Positions 7,435 through 15,664 of a DNA stretch of 64,000 nucleotides are shown piece after piece. The stretch comes from an uncultured bacterium. Lineage in GTDB: Bacteria; Elusimicrobiota; Elusimicrobia; Elusimicrobiales; Elusimicrobiaceae. The notes below the pieces were generated by a model that saw only the letters and a list, made by a program, of their open reading frames with translations, ran no database searches and was not told the origin of the DNA. Location: NCBI GenBank assembly GCA_949291515.1, contig CASEVY010000010.1, forward strand, positions 186,001-250,000. The letters run 5' to 3'. Position numbers and translations under genes: made by a program. How positions within the stretch are numbered: position 1 is the stretch's first letter; the number at the start of each line of letters is the position of its first letter.

Positions 7435-8133
7435 ATGGAAAAACCCTCTTACAGCGGTCACAGGGCCAGACTAAAGAAGCGTTTTGAGAAAGGCGGCATC
7501 TCATCTTTTTTGGAGCATGAGATACTTGAACTTCTGCTTACCTATTGCATTACCAGGAAAGACACCAAACCGCTTGCTTGGGCTTTGCTGAGGAAATTTG
7601 GTTCGCTCGGCGGCGTACTTGAGGCTACTCCTTCGGAACTTGAAGAGGTTGAAGGCATAGGCAATAACAGCGTAGTGTTCATCAAGCTGATAAGGGAGCT
7701 TATGCGCTTTTACTTTCTGGAAGAGATAAAGAAACGCAAGGAGATAACCACTCCCGAAAACGTCGTCGATTTTTGCCGCGCCTCTTTGCAGGGCGAAGCC
7801 AATGAAATTTTTGAAGTAATATATCTTACGACAAGAAACGCAGTAATAGGAGTGGAAAGGATATCCGTCGGCACTATAGACCGCGCCAGCGTTTCTCCCA
7901 GGAAAATTATCGAACAAGCCTTAAAGCGGCGCGCTGCCGCTTTGATTTTTGTACACAATCACCCTTCGGGCGAGCCGGAGCCTTCCAAGGAAGACATCGA
8001 ACTTACCGAAACTCTTTCGCGCGTGGCCGCGCCTTTGGGCATATCGGTTTTGGACCATATAGTGGTTGGGAAAGGCAAATTTTTCAGCATAAGGGCCAAC
8101 AGCCTTATAACAATGAAAAAGGAGAAAGTATGA
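7435..8133 (+). CDS. radC: RadC-family JAB/MPN domain protein
   Basis: 232 residues, normal length. N-terminal helix-hairpin-helix region ('LEATPSELEEVEGIGNNSVV') followed by the JAMM metal-binding motif H174-N-H176-P-S-G-(x7)-S184-x2-D187, which is complete. RadC proteins are widespread and named for an old DNA-repair mutation later mapped elsewhere; their biochemical role is unresolved. The stop overlaps the start of the next gene by ATGA at 8130-8133, so the two are translationally coupled. Confidence 0.93.
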   Translation: MEKPSYSGHRARLKKRFEKGGISSFLEHEILELLLTYCITRKDTKPLAWALLRKFGSLGGVLEATPSELEEVEGIGNNSVVFIKLIRELMRFYFLEEIKKRKEITTPENVVDFCRASLQGEANEIFEVIYLTTRNAVIGVERISVGTIDRASVSPRKIIEQALKRRAAALIFVHNHPSGEPEPSKEDIELTETLSRVAAPLGISVLDHIVVGKGKFFSIRANSLITMKKEKV

Positions 8134-9407
8134 GCACTTTGTTAAAACAGGTATTAAAGCACCAGGTATATCCCGCGATGGGCTGTACGGAGCCGGTAGC
8201 AGTCGCGTTATGCGCGGCGCACGCCGCGGCTTTGCATAAAGGGGAGATAAAGAATGCCGTAGTGTGGGTCGATTCCGCCACATTCAAAAACGGTCTTGGC
8301 GTAAGAATACCTAATACCGAGGGCGAACGCGGCAATCTGTTGGCCGCGGCTTTGGGCATTTTGATTGCAAAGCCCAAGCTGGGAATGGAGATACTAAAAG
8401 GCGCTACGCCCGCTTTGCTTGCCAAAGCCAAACTGATGCTTGAGAAAAAGGCGGTGGTAATAAAGGTAAAAAGACGCAAAGATTTTTATATAGAAGTTAA
8501 TCTCCGTTATGGCGACGGATACAAAAGCAAAGCCGTCGTATGCGGCGGGCATACTTCCCTTAATTATTTGGAAGACAACGGCAAAATAATTATAGACAAA
8601 AAGCCCGAATTTGAAGACAAAGGCGATTTTAAAAAGATGTTGGCGCGTTCTTCTCTTGCCGATTTGATAAGGGAAGCGCAAAACGCCGATAAGGAAGATT
8701 TGGACTATATAAAGAAAGGCGCCTTGATGAATATGCGCGCAGCCGAGGAAGGCGCGAAATTGAAAAAAGTCGGCTTTTATTTGAGCGATTTGGTAGACAA
8801 AAAAATGTTGGACAACAATCTTATCAATTCCACCAAGATACTTGCCTCGCGTGCGGCCGACGCCAGAATGGACGGCATCGCCATACCGGTAATGAGCAGC
8901 GGCGAAAGCGGCAATCAGGGAATAGTGGCGGTATTGGTGCCCTATTATGTTGGTAAGTATCTTAAAGTTAAGGAAAAGACAATATTGCAAAGCATAGCGC
9001 TTTCGCATTTGCTTAACGGATACGTAAAAGCCTTTACAGGCGATTTGGCGCCGATATGCGGCTGCGCGATAGCCGCCGGCGTAGGCGCGAGCGCGGCGAT
9101 AGTATATCAGCAGAAAGGGGCGGACTTAAAGGCGATAACGCTGGCCATAAACAATATAATAAGCGATATCGGCGGAATGTTATGCGACGGCGCTAAGAGC
9201 GGCTGCGCTTTAAAAGTAGTCAGCTCGGTAGATTCGGCTTTGCGCGCGGCTTTTATGGGCGTAAACCACTACGGCATAACGGAAGTTGAAGGCTTTATCG
9301 GCGAGAGCGCGGAAAAGACTATACAAAATTTAAGCCGTATATCGACGGTCGGTATGGTCAAGGTGGACAATACGATAGTCGATATAATGAAGAAGAAAAG
9401 CAAATAA
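8130..9407 (+). CDS. UPF0597 / CyuA-like L-cysteine desulfidase family protein
   Basis: 425 residues, the size of E. coli YhaM (CyuA). The N-terminus has the family motif 'YPAMGCTEPVAVALCAAHAA' (Cys19), the middle 'SGESGNQGIVAVLVP', and the C-terminal half the Cys set expected for a [4Fe-4S] cluster: Cys310 and Cys312 in 'PICGCAIAAGVGASAA', Cys352 and Cys359 in 'LCDGAKSGCALK'. Related Fe-S enzymes deaminate L-serine; CyuA-type proteins cleave L-cysteine to pyruvate, ammonia and sulfide. Either reaction would feed amino acids into fermentation. GGAG ribosome-binding site; coupled to radC. Serine versus cysteine specificity cannot be settled from sequence alone. Confidence 0.85.
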   Translation: MSTLLKQVLKHQVYPAMGCTEPVAVALCAAHAAALHKGEIKNAVVWVDSATFKNGLGVRIPNTEGERGNLLAAALGILIAKPKLGMEILKGATPALLAKAKLMLEKKAVVIKVKRRKDFYIEVNLRYGDGYKSKAVVCGGHTSLNYLEDNGKIIIDKKPEFEDKGDFKKMLARSSLADLIREAQNADKEDLDYIKKGALMNMRAAEEGAKLKKVGFYLSDLVDKKMLDNNLINSTKILASRAADARMDGIAIPVMSSGESGNQGIVAVLVPYYVGKYLKVKEKTILQSIALSHLLNGYVKAFTGDLAPICGCAIAAGVGASAAIVYQQKGADLKAITLAINNIISDIGGMLCDGAKSGCALKVVSSVDSALRAAFMGVNHYGITEVEGFIGESAEKTIQNLSRISTVGMVKVDNTIVDIMKKKSK

Positions 9408-9408
9408 T

Positions 9409-10107
9409 ATGGGTATATCGATAGTATTGGTGAGGCCTCGCAATCCCCAAAACATAGGGGCGGCGGCGCGGGCGATGGGTAACTTTGGGCTGAGCGATTT
9501 GAGGGTGGTATCGCCATATGAACCCACTTGGCGCGAGGCTGTTTCCGCCGTTGGGGCGCACGAAATCCTGAAAAAAGCGAAACTTTATGATAATCTTAAA
9601 GAGGCGCTTTGCGAAGCGGACCTCGTCTTTGCCACTACCGCTTTAAAAAACCGCAAGACCGACAGACCGATAGTATCTTTGCCGTCTTTGGGCGCATATT
9701 TGGAGGAGTGCGGCAGCGAAAATACGGCGATAGTCTTCGGCTCGGAAAAGACGGGCCTTAACAAAGAGGATATAGCCCTTGCCCACTGCGTTTTGAATAT
9801 TCCGACTTCCGCCGAAGTACCTTCGATAAATCTGGCGCAGGCGGTTGTTTTATGCTGCTATGAACTTTCGAAAATAAAGCCGAAAAACAGGGGGGGATGC
9901 TTTAAAAAGCCCGATTTCAAGGAAGTTGAAATGGTTAAAGAAAATATCTTGTCAATGCTTTCCCTTTTGGATTTGCCGCCGGTATTGGGCGATAAAGTGC
10001 GCCAAAGCCGCCTTGAGGATTTGGCGGCAAGACGTATGTTGGATAAGGAAGATTTGTTTTTTGTAAACGGTATAGTCAACAGAATAATTTTAAAGATTAA
10101 GGAGTAG
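9409..10107 (+). CDS. trmJ: TrmJ-like tRNA 2'-O-methyltransferase (SpoU family)
   Basis: 232 residues. SPOUT-fold motifs in order: motif 1 'VLVRPRNPQNIGAAARAMGN', motif 2 'NTAIVFGSEKTGLNKEDIAL' and motif 3 'CVLNIPTSAEVPSINLAQAV'. These are typical of TrmJ, which methylates the ribose of residue 32 in tRNA using S-adenosylmethionine. The C-terminal ~70 residues form the charged helical extension present in TrmJ. ATG at 9409 follows the previous stop by one base. A run of seven G at 9890-9896 lies inside the gene but the frame is intact. Confidence 0.85.
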   Translation: MGISIVLVRPRNPQNIGAAARAMGNFGLSDLRVVSPYEPTWREAVSAVGAHEILKKAKLYDNLKEALCEADLVFATTALKNRKTDRPIVSLPSLGAYLEECGSENTAIVFGSEKTGLNKEDIALAHCVLNIPTSAEVPSINLAQAVVLCCYELSKIKPKNRGGCFKKPDFKEVEMVKENILSMLSLLDLPPVLGDKVRQSRLEDLAARRMLDKEDLFFVNGIVNRIILKIKE

Positions 10108-10110
10108 AAT

Positions 10111-10830
10111 ATGAAACGTCTTATATTGCCTTTATTTTTATTTTTGACGGTATTTTGTTACGCCCAAAGCGGAGCTGACGGCCCTGCGGGCAGTCCGACG
10201 GTGGCAGAAAAGGCGGAGGCTGCCCCCTTGGCGCAGGAGGCAGAGGAGAAAGAGGCGGTTTCTGTGGAAGGCGAGGCTCAAAAAGAGGCGGAATTCTCCG
10301 ATAGCGCGGCCTTAAACGCGGGGCAGATTTTGTCCGAAGAAAACAATACTCCGCAGGGGGAGGAAAAGTCGTCCGCTCCTTTAAAATCCGATTTAAATAA
10401 AGCAAATCCATCTTCGGCGGAGCCGTCTTTGGAGGACTTTTTAAAAAGACAGGAAGAACTTTGGCTTAAGGAAAAGGCGGAAGAGAAATCTGACGTGGTT
10501 GTACAAGAAAACGCCTCTCATCTGCAGCGCCCTTCGATACTTGCCGACAATGAGCCTAAAGCGGAAGAAAAAGCCGCACCTTCCAATCCCGCTCCGGCAA
10601 ATACGGCGCAAAAGACAGCCGCCAAAGTAAAAGAAAGCCCCAAACAAATCAAAGAAGAAAAAGCGGCGCCGACGACAATGAAGCAAGCGGAAATAGACGC
10701 GCTGTCTCCGGAGGAGAAAAACGAGGAGAAGCCGCCCAAAAGGCCCAATGATTGGGTCGGTTTTTTTAAGGGGATAGCTTTTGCGGCCGTTTTGGGCGCG
10801 GCGGTATGGCTCCTGTCAAAGTATCAATAA
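10111..10830 (+). CDS. Exported acidic Ala/Glu/Lys-rich protein with C-terminal membrane anchor
   Basis: 239 residues. Signal peptide (MKRLILPLFLFLTVFCYAQS), then a long low-complexity stretch rich in Glu, Ala, Lys and Pro with no recognisable fold, and finally 'NDWVGFFKGIAFAAVLGAAV', a hydrophobic segment at about residues 212-236 that could anchor the protein in the inner membrane. The topology would put the disordered region in the periplasm. Start ATG 10111 sits three bases after trmJ, behind AAGGAG, so it belongs to the same transcript. I recognise no family; the design recalls envelope-spanning linker proteins. Confidence 0.75.
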   Translation: MKRLILPLFLFLTVFCYAQSGADGPAGSPTVAEKAEAAPLAQEAEEKEAVSVEGEAQKEAEFSDSAALNAGQILSEENNTPQGEEKSSAPLKSDLNKANPSSAEPSLEDFLKRQEELWLKEKAEEKSDVVVQENASHLQRPSILADNEPKAEEKAAPSNPAPANTAQKTAAKVKESPKQIKEEKAAPTTMKQAEIDALSPEEKNEEKPPKRPNDWVGFFKGIAFAAVLGAAVWLLSKYQ

Positions 10831-10878
10831 TATGTTAAAATAAGATAAAGGAAATAAGACGTAGAAGACAGGAGCTTT

Positions 10879-11988
10879 ATGCCTAAAAACATATTAGTAA
10901 TCAATCCCGGTTCGACTTCGGACGATATCGGATTTTACCGCGGCTTGAAGCCGGTTTTTGAAGTTAAACTGGAATATACCCCTAAAGATCTTGCCCCCTA
11001 TGCCAATAAAAACGTGACCGAAATGGCCCCGATGAAGAAGGAAATCATTTTATCTTATCTTAAAAAGAACGGTATAGATTTGAAAGAAATAGACGTCGTA
11101 ATGGGAAGAGGCGGCCTTACCAAACATACTGAAGGCGGCACTTTTTACGTAAACGAGGCTATGCTTGCCGATTTAAGAAAAGGCTATTTGGGCGTACATC
11201 CGTGCAATTTGGGCGGAATACTCGCCGATATGGTAGCCAAGGAGGCAGGCTGTCCGGCCTTGATAAGCGATCCGGAAGTCGTCAACGAGATGTGGCCAGT
11301 TGCGCAGTACAGCGGAATGCCGGAACTGCCAAGAATACCTATTTTCCATGCTTTAAGCCAAAGGCGTGTTGCAATACATACGGCAAAACAGCTCGGCAAA
11401 GAGTATGATCAATGCCGATTTGTTATTATGCACGCGGGCGGAGGAGTGACGGTGGGGCTTCATATCAACGGCAAGGTGGTGGACGTAAATAACGGCCTTG
11501 ACGGGGAAGGCCCGATGACGCCTCAGCGTTCCGGCACTTTGCCTACGGGCAACTTTATGAGGCTTTGCTACAGCGGCAAATATACTTTGCAGGAAATGGC
11601 GCTTAAGGTTAAGGGGGAAGGGGGTGTATGCGCCTATTGCGGCACCCACGATATTAAAGAGATAATGGATTTTATAGAAACGGGTAAAAAAGACGAAAAC
11701 AGCCATATATCTTGCAGCAGGGAAAAAGCGAAAGAGGTTATTGACGCTATGATATATCAAATGTCCAAATATATCGCGTATATGGCGGCGCCGGCGCAAG
11801 GCAAGTTGGACGGCGTAATTCTTACGGGTGCGGTAATGTACAGCGAGTATATAAGGGAAAATTTAAAGAGCAAAACCGCTTGGCTTGCGCCCGTATTCGT
11901 CTATCCCGGCAGCGACGAGAAAGCCGCTTTGAAAGAGGCCGCGATCCGCGCTTTGGATAACCCTTCGTTAATTAAAGAGTATAAGTAA
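10879..11988 (+). CDS. buk: Butyrate kinase
   Basis: 369 residues, ASKHA superfamily. The N-terminal phosphate motif 'NILVINPGSTSDDIGFY', the substrate region 'GRGGLTKHTEGGTFYVNE', 'ISDPEVVNEMWPVAQYSG', and the ATP-binding 'IMHAGGGVTVGLHINGKVVD' and 'LDGEGPMTPQRSGTLPTG' are characteristic of butyrate kinase and branched-chain fatty acid kinase, not acetate kinase. It makes ATP from butyryl-phosphate (or isobutyryl/isovaleryl-phosphate). Good ribosome-binding site (AGGAG, 7 bases). Paired with ptb 11 bp downstream, forming the classic substrate-level phosphorylation module. Confidence 0.93.
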   Translation: MPKNILVINPGSTSDDIGFYRGLKPVFEVKLEYTPKDLAPYANKNVTEMAPMKKEIILSYLKKNGIDLKEIDVVMGRGGLTKHTEGGTFYVNEAMLADLRKGYLGVHPCNLGGILADMVAKEAGCPALISDPEVVNEMWPVAQYSGMPELPRIPIFHALSQRRVAIHTAKQLGKEYDQCRFVIMHAGGGVTVGLHINGKVVDVNNGLDGEGPMTPQRSGTLPTGNFMRLCYSGKYTLQEMALKVKGEGGVCAYCGTHDIKEIMDFIETGKKDENSHISCSREKAKEVIDAMIYQMSKYIAYMAAPAQGKLDGVILTGAVMYSEYIRENLKSKTAWLAPVFVYPGSDEKAALKEAAIRALDNPSLIKEYK

Positions 11989-11999
11989 AGGAGATAAAA

Positions 12000-12917
12000 A
12001 TGAAATTTAACAGCTTTGCTGAACTGATAGATATGGTAAAAGGCCAGTCTAACAGGGTAGTGGTGCCCGGCGCCAATAATACCGAGGCGCTTACCGCCAT
12101 CAAAATGGCCGACGATAAAGGCTTAATATCGGGCGGCGTATTGATAGGGCCGGTGGAATTGGTCAAGAAAATGATGGCCGAGATAGGGCTCGCGCAGGAT
12201 AAATTCGAGTTTATACAATGCGAAGACGTCCCAACGATGTGCAATTTGGCCGTTGAGCAGATAGTAAAAGGCAAAGGCGACTTTTTGGTAAAAGGTTTAG
12301 TCGACACCAAGTACTATATGAAAGCCATTTTGAATAAGGAAATGGGTCTGGTGCCGCAGGGCGCGCTTTTGACGCATTTTGTGTTATTCAAGACGGACAA
12401 TTACCATAAGATGTTTGCTGTAACGGATTCGGCTGTGTTAATAAGCCCCACCCTGGAGCAGAAAGCCCAGGCGATAAACAACGCCGTCAAGATTTTAAGA
12501 AAGCTCGGCATAGAAAAGCCGAAAGTGGCGGTAGTCTGCCCGGTGGAGAAAGTAAACGAGAAAATCCCTTCCACCGTAGAAGCGCAGGAGCTTGTAAAAA
12601 TGAATCAAGAAGGGAAGATAAAGGATTGCATAGTGGAAGGCCCTTATGATTTATATATAACGTTCTCAAAAGAACGCGCGGCGGAAAAGGGAATAAAAGG
12701 CGCGCAGGTCGCGGGCGACGCGGATTTGATTTTGCTGCCCGATTTGGACGCTGCCAATCCTTTATACAAAGCCTTGGCGTTTTTCGGAAAGGGAACGGAA
12801 GCGGCGACTATTTTGGCCGGCCCCAACATACCCGTAATATTGCCGTCGAGGGCGGATCACCCGATGGTAAAGCTAAACGCAATAGCGCTTTGCTCTTATT
12901 TAAAAGATCAGAAATAA
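12000..12917 (+). CDS. ptb: Phosphate butyryltransferase
   Basis: 305 residues of the phosphate acetyl/butyryltransferase family: 'VVVPGANNTEALTAIKMADD', 'KGLVDTKYYMKAILNKEMGL', 'AGDADLILLPDLDAANPLYK' and 'GPNIPVILPSRADHPMVKLN'. The enzyme exchanges CoA for phosphate on butyryl-CoA or branched acyl-CoA; the product is the buk substrate. The order here is buk-ptb, the reverse of the ptb-buk order known from clostridia. GGAG ribosome-binding site. Thiolase, 3-hydroxybutyryl-CoA dehydrogenase and crotonase genes are not in this window, so de novo butyrate synthesis is unproven; acyl-CoAs from amino acid breakdown are an alternative source. Confidence 0.92.
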   Translation: MKFNSFAELIDMVKGQSNRVVVPGANNTEALTAIKMADDKGLISGGVLIGPVELVKKMMAEIGLAQDKFEFIQCEDVPTMCNLAVEQIVKGKGDFLVKGLVDTKYYMKAILNKEMGLVPQGALLTHFVLFKTDNYHKMFAVTDSAVLISPTLEQKAQAINNAVKILRKLGIEKPKVAVVCPVEKVNEKIPSTVEAQELVKMNQEGKIKDCIVEGPYDLYITFSKERAAEKGIKGAQVAGDADLILLPDLDAANPLYKALAFFGKGTEAATILAGPNIPVILPSRADHPMVKLNAIALCSYLKDQK

Positions 12918-12921
12918 AGAT

Positions 12922-12951
12922 TAAGGGGGCAAAAAACATTTTGCCCCCTTA
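12922..12951 (+). terminator. Hairpin after ptb
   Basis: 13-bp perfect stem (12922-12934 with 12939-12951) just after the ptb stop. The T residues are within the stem and no U tract follows, so termination may be partial. Confidence 0.55.
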
Positions 12952-12968
12952 CTCCGTCTTGGAAAGAA

Positions 12969-14219
12969 ATGTCAAATATTTTTAATAAAGCGATCAGATA
13001 TATAAAAAGACACCCCGTATTTAGGGATTTTATTATGTACGTACCCGTATTCGTATTGGTATGTCTGTTTGTGGCATACGGGATACAGCGTCACAATGCG
13101 GTTGTGGAAGCGTCGCGCCAAAGTCAAGAAATTATATTTAAGAAATACGAGGGCAATTTAAAACAGCATATTTCCATACCTTTGCAGGAAGCCGGCCTAT
13201 CCAGGGAAAAGGCCGCGCAAGTGGTTAATAAACTCGATACCGTTTTGAGAATGAACCGTCTGGCTCCGCGCGACAGGTATTTGCTTACTTTAGACGAAGA
13301 AGGCAATTTCAAGATGTTGGTGGTAACGAAGGATTTTTCGCGCTACTATGTCGCCCAAAACGGCGACGAACTGGTTGCGGGCATTATGGATATATCGGTC
13401 GAGACTAGGGAGCGTTTTGCCAAGGGCGATATAGATTATACTCTGTTTACGTCCATGCAGGCGCAAGGTTTAAAGCCGACTTTCATTTTGGATTTTACCG
13501 ATATATTTTCTTGGGCGGTGGACTTTAACACCGAAACCAGAAACGGCGATAAATTCGCGATATTGTGGGAGGAGGACTATACCAAAAGCGGAGATACTTT
13601 AAACGAACGCATATTGGCCGCCTATTATGACGGAGGAGTATCGGGCAAGAATTACGCCATACGCTTCGAGGACGAGTTCTATGACGAGAACGGCAAATTC
13701 ACTAAGAAAATGTTTTTAAAATCGCCGATAAGCGTAAGGGGCGTAAGGATATCGTCCAGATTTTCCAGAGGCCGTATGCATCCGATACTGAGGATAAGGC
13801 GTCCGCATTTGGGCATAGATTATGCCGCGCCCGCCGGGACGCCGGTAGAGGCCGTCGCGGACGGCGTAGTTCGCTCAAAGGGGTGGAAGGGCGGCTTCGG
13901 CAACTATATGGAAGTCCACCATCCTAACAATTACGTAACTTGCTACGGGCATTTGAAAGGTTATGCCAAGGGTATAGCCAACGGTGTAAAAGTAAAGCAG
14001 GGGCAGACGATAGCCTATGTCGGTTCGACGGGTCTTTCCACGGGTCCGCATTTGGACTTCAGGATAAGGCAGAACGGCAAGTATTTTGACTTTTTGACAA
14101 CCAAGAACAGAAGTTCGGCGTCAAAAGAAATCCCTGCCTCAAAGCGGGAAGAATTTAATAAAATAAGAGATAAGTATTTAGCCGTTTTGGAAAGCAAAGA
14201 GCAGGAAGAAACAAAGTAA
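12969..14219 (+). CDS. Membrane-anchored M23 (LytM) peptidase family protein
   Basis: 416 residues: N-terminal anchor (about 20-43, 'FIMYVPVFVLVCLFVAYG'), a periplasmic spacer, and a C-terminal LytM domain (about 255-385). The metal motif H280-L-G-I-D284 is present. The second motif reads G-P-H361-L-D363-F, where most M23 enzymes have H-x-H, so the last zinc ligand is Asp instead of His. That variant occurs in other M23 proteins; activity is plausible but unproven. M23 enzymes cut peptidoglycan cross-bridges or serve as amidase activators. No strong ribosome-binding site beyond GGAAAG. Likely co-transcribed with the next two genes. Confidence 0.85.
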   Translation: MSNIFNKAIRYIKRHPVFRDFIMYVPVFVLVCLFVAYGIQRHNAVVEASRQSQEIIFKKYEGNLKQHISIPLQEAGLSREKAAQVVNKLDTVLRMNRLAPRDRYLLTLDEEGNFKMLVVTKDFSRYYVAQNGDELVAGIMDISVETRERFAKGDIDYTLFTSMQAQGLKPTFILDFTDIFSWAVDFNTETRNGDKFAILWEEDYTKSGDTLNERILAAYYDGGVSGKNYAIRFEDEFYDENGKFTKKMFLKSPISVRGVRISSRFSRGRMHPILRIRRPHLGIDYAAPAGTPVEAVADGVVRSKGWKGGFGNYMEVHHPNNYVTCYGHLKGYAKGIANGVKVKQGQTIAYVGSTGLSTGPHLDFRIRQNGKYFDFLTTKNRSSASKEIPASKREEFNKIRDKYLAVLESKEQEETK

Positions 14220-14249
14220 ATTTAAAAATTTAATAGTAAGGGAACGGAT

Positions 14250-14822
14250 ATGAAAAAAGTTGTACTTACCGGCGGGCCGGCAAGCGGAAAGACTACGGCG
14301 CTTTCGATATTGAAGGAAGAATACGGCACTGATATAGAAGTGGCCGTAGAAGCTGCGACATTGGTATACGGGGGCGGATTTCCTCGCAACGATAAGAGCC
14401 CGCGCCATACCTATCATGCCCAGCGCATAATATATACCACGACAAAAGAGCTGGAGGCTTTGGCCGAAGAAGTAAACCAAGGCGCTAAAATAGTGCTCTG
14501 CGACAGGGGTTCTTTAGACGGTGCGGTATATTGGCCTTACGGCGAGGAAGATTTCCTAAAAACGATGAAAACCAGTATTAAAGAAGAGTATGAAAACTAT
14601 TACGCCGTAATCCATATGTCGCCGCCCAAAGAAGCCAAATACTACCAAAATACAAGCGTAAGGACGGAAACTTTGGAAAGGGCTTTGGAAGTGGACGAGG
14701 CTATATTGAAGCTATGGTCCGGCCATCCGCGCCATATCGTCATACCCGAAAGCAACGACTATGTAAAAAAGGCTTTGATAGTACGCAAAGCGATAAGAAA
14801 GATAATTAACGGAGAAATATAA
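14250..14822 (+). CDS. P-loop NTPase, AAA_28/kinase-like
   Basis: 190 residues. Walker A is GGPASGKTT (8-16); a following '[15 protein letters not shown]' and '[20 protein letters not shown]' (near 82-100) match small ATP-binding proteins of the NadR-kinase/AAA_28 group that act on unknown small substrates. '[20 protein letters not shown]' fits a lid region. The protein is cytoplasmic. The gene lies 30 bp after the M23 peptidase, with GGGA as its ribosome-binding site. Substrate unknown: a nucleoside/nucleotide kinase is possible. Confidence 0.75.
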   Translation: MKKVVLTGGPASGKTTALSILKEEYGTDIEVAVEAATLVYGGGFPRNDKSPRHTYHAQRIIYTTTKELEALAEEVNQGAKIVLCDRGSLDGAVYWPYGEEDFLKTMKTSIKEEYENYYAVIHMSPPKEAKYYQNTSVRTETLERALEVDEAILKLWSGHPRHIVIPESNDYVKKALIVRKAIRKIINGEI

Positions 14823-14824
14823 GT

Positions 14825-15268
14825 ATGGTGTTCGATTTTTTGTTTAAGAAGAAAAAGGAAGAAGAGGAAAAACAAACTTCCGCGGCAGTTAAAGAAGTAG
14901 CAGCCAAGACTGACAAAGAGGCAAAGGCCTCGGATAAGAAAGAAGACGCGAAAGCCGGCAAAAAGAAGGAAAGTATAGAAGAACGCATAGAGCGCGAAAT
15001 GCAGGCTTTGCCTTCTTTTATAAAAAATAAGATAAAGGATCCGTCCATCAAACAGAAGTTTATCGAGCTTGCCAAAAGAATGGAGAAAGACGGTGTGGAT
15101 ATGAACTCGCCCAGACAGATGAAGAAATGGGTAAAGGACCACGAGAAAGAACTTAAAGCGGAGCAGAACGGCAAAGTGGAAACCGTAGTCAAAGGCGAGG
15201 AGCCCGGCCGCAACGACCCTTGCCCGTGCGGCAGCGGCAAGAAGTACAAAAAATGCTGTGGCAGATAG
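14825..15268 (+). CDS. SEC-C zinc-motif protein
   Basis: 147 residues. The last 20 residues contain the SEC-C motif ([17 protein letters not shown]), which binds zinc and is otherwise found at the SecA C-terminus where it contacts SecB and ribosomes. The N-terminal 60 residues are Lys/Glu/Ala-rich, and the centre ('[20 protein letters not shown]') is helical. It starts two bases after the previous stop, so it ends this operon, and an intrinsic terminator follows. Function unknown. Confidence 0.8.
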   Translation: MVFDFLFKKKKEEEEKQTSAAVKEVAAKTDKEAKASDKKEDAKAGKKKESIEERIEREMQALPSFIKNKIKDPSIKQKFIELAKRMEKDGVDMNSPRQMKKWVKDHEKELKAEQNGKVETVVKGEEPGRNDPCPCGSGKKYKKCCGR

Positions 15269-15291
15269 AGTTGAATATTTTGTAACTGCTC

Positions 15292-15322
15292 AAAATCCCC
15301 CTTATGCTAGGGGGATTTTTTA
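15292..15322 (+). terminator. Terminator after the SEC-C gene
   Basis: 11-bp stem (15292-15302 with 15309-15319) followed by T run. The rest of 15323-15530 shows no gene or clear motif. Confidence 0.85.
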
Positions 15323-15518
15323 TGGCCTTGTATGAAAGATAATGCATAGGATTTTCATTGGGGCTGGCGCAATAAGGTTGAGGCTTAATTATGCTTTTAA
15401 TCAGATTAGATGGAGGATATTTTAAGGGAAAGTCAATTTAAGGCTTTATGAAAAGAGGGGGTAAAAAGTGCGATTGAGCTTTCAGAATAAGGATTGTCGT
15501 ATGTGGAAAGTTTTCCGA

Positions 15519-15560
15519 CAGTCAAAAAACGCTTGACTGTTTTTTTTTTTTTGATAAATT
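15519..15560 (+). promoter_or_regulatory. Poly-T promoter element, copy 1
   Basis: TTGACT (15533-15538), G, then 13 T (15540-15552), then GATAAATT with TAAATT at 15555-15560 as -10. The spacer is 16 bp and is almost entirely the T tract. 104 bp downstream is the ATG of a Cys-rich secreted protein. The 5' flank ACAGTCAA can pair with TTGACTGT, giving a hairpin followed by U, so terminator function is an alternative reading. Copies 2 and 3 of this element are at 20320-20347 and 34586-34612. Confidence 0.7.
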
Positions 15561-15570
15561 TTCTCTGTCG

Positions 15571-15648
15571 ATTGGCGGTAAAAGCCAAATAGTTGGTATT
15601 TATTTTTTAATTGTGTTCAATTCTGTTTTTTGGCTTTTAGACCGCAAT
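15571..15648 (+). other. Imperfect inverted repeat in the 5' leader
   Basis: Left arm 15571-15589 pairs with right arm 15629-15648 (18 pairs with a one-base and a two-base bulge), enclosing about 39 bases and ending six bases before the GGAGG ribosome-binding site of the Cys-rich gene. Confidence 0.6.
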
Positions 15649-15664
15649 TTAACGGAGGAACTTT

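Noticed and set aside
9890-9896. Run of seven G inside the trmJ-like gene (also seven G at 29512-29518 in rho) as coding phase-variation tracts
   Set aside because: Both genes have housekeeping roles and intact frames, and seven G is short for efficient slippage.
14759-15249. Two open frames opposite the SEC-C protein gene
   Set aside because: Phe/Leu-rich mirror translations of Lys/Glu-rich coding sequence.
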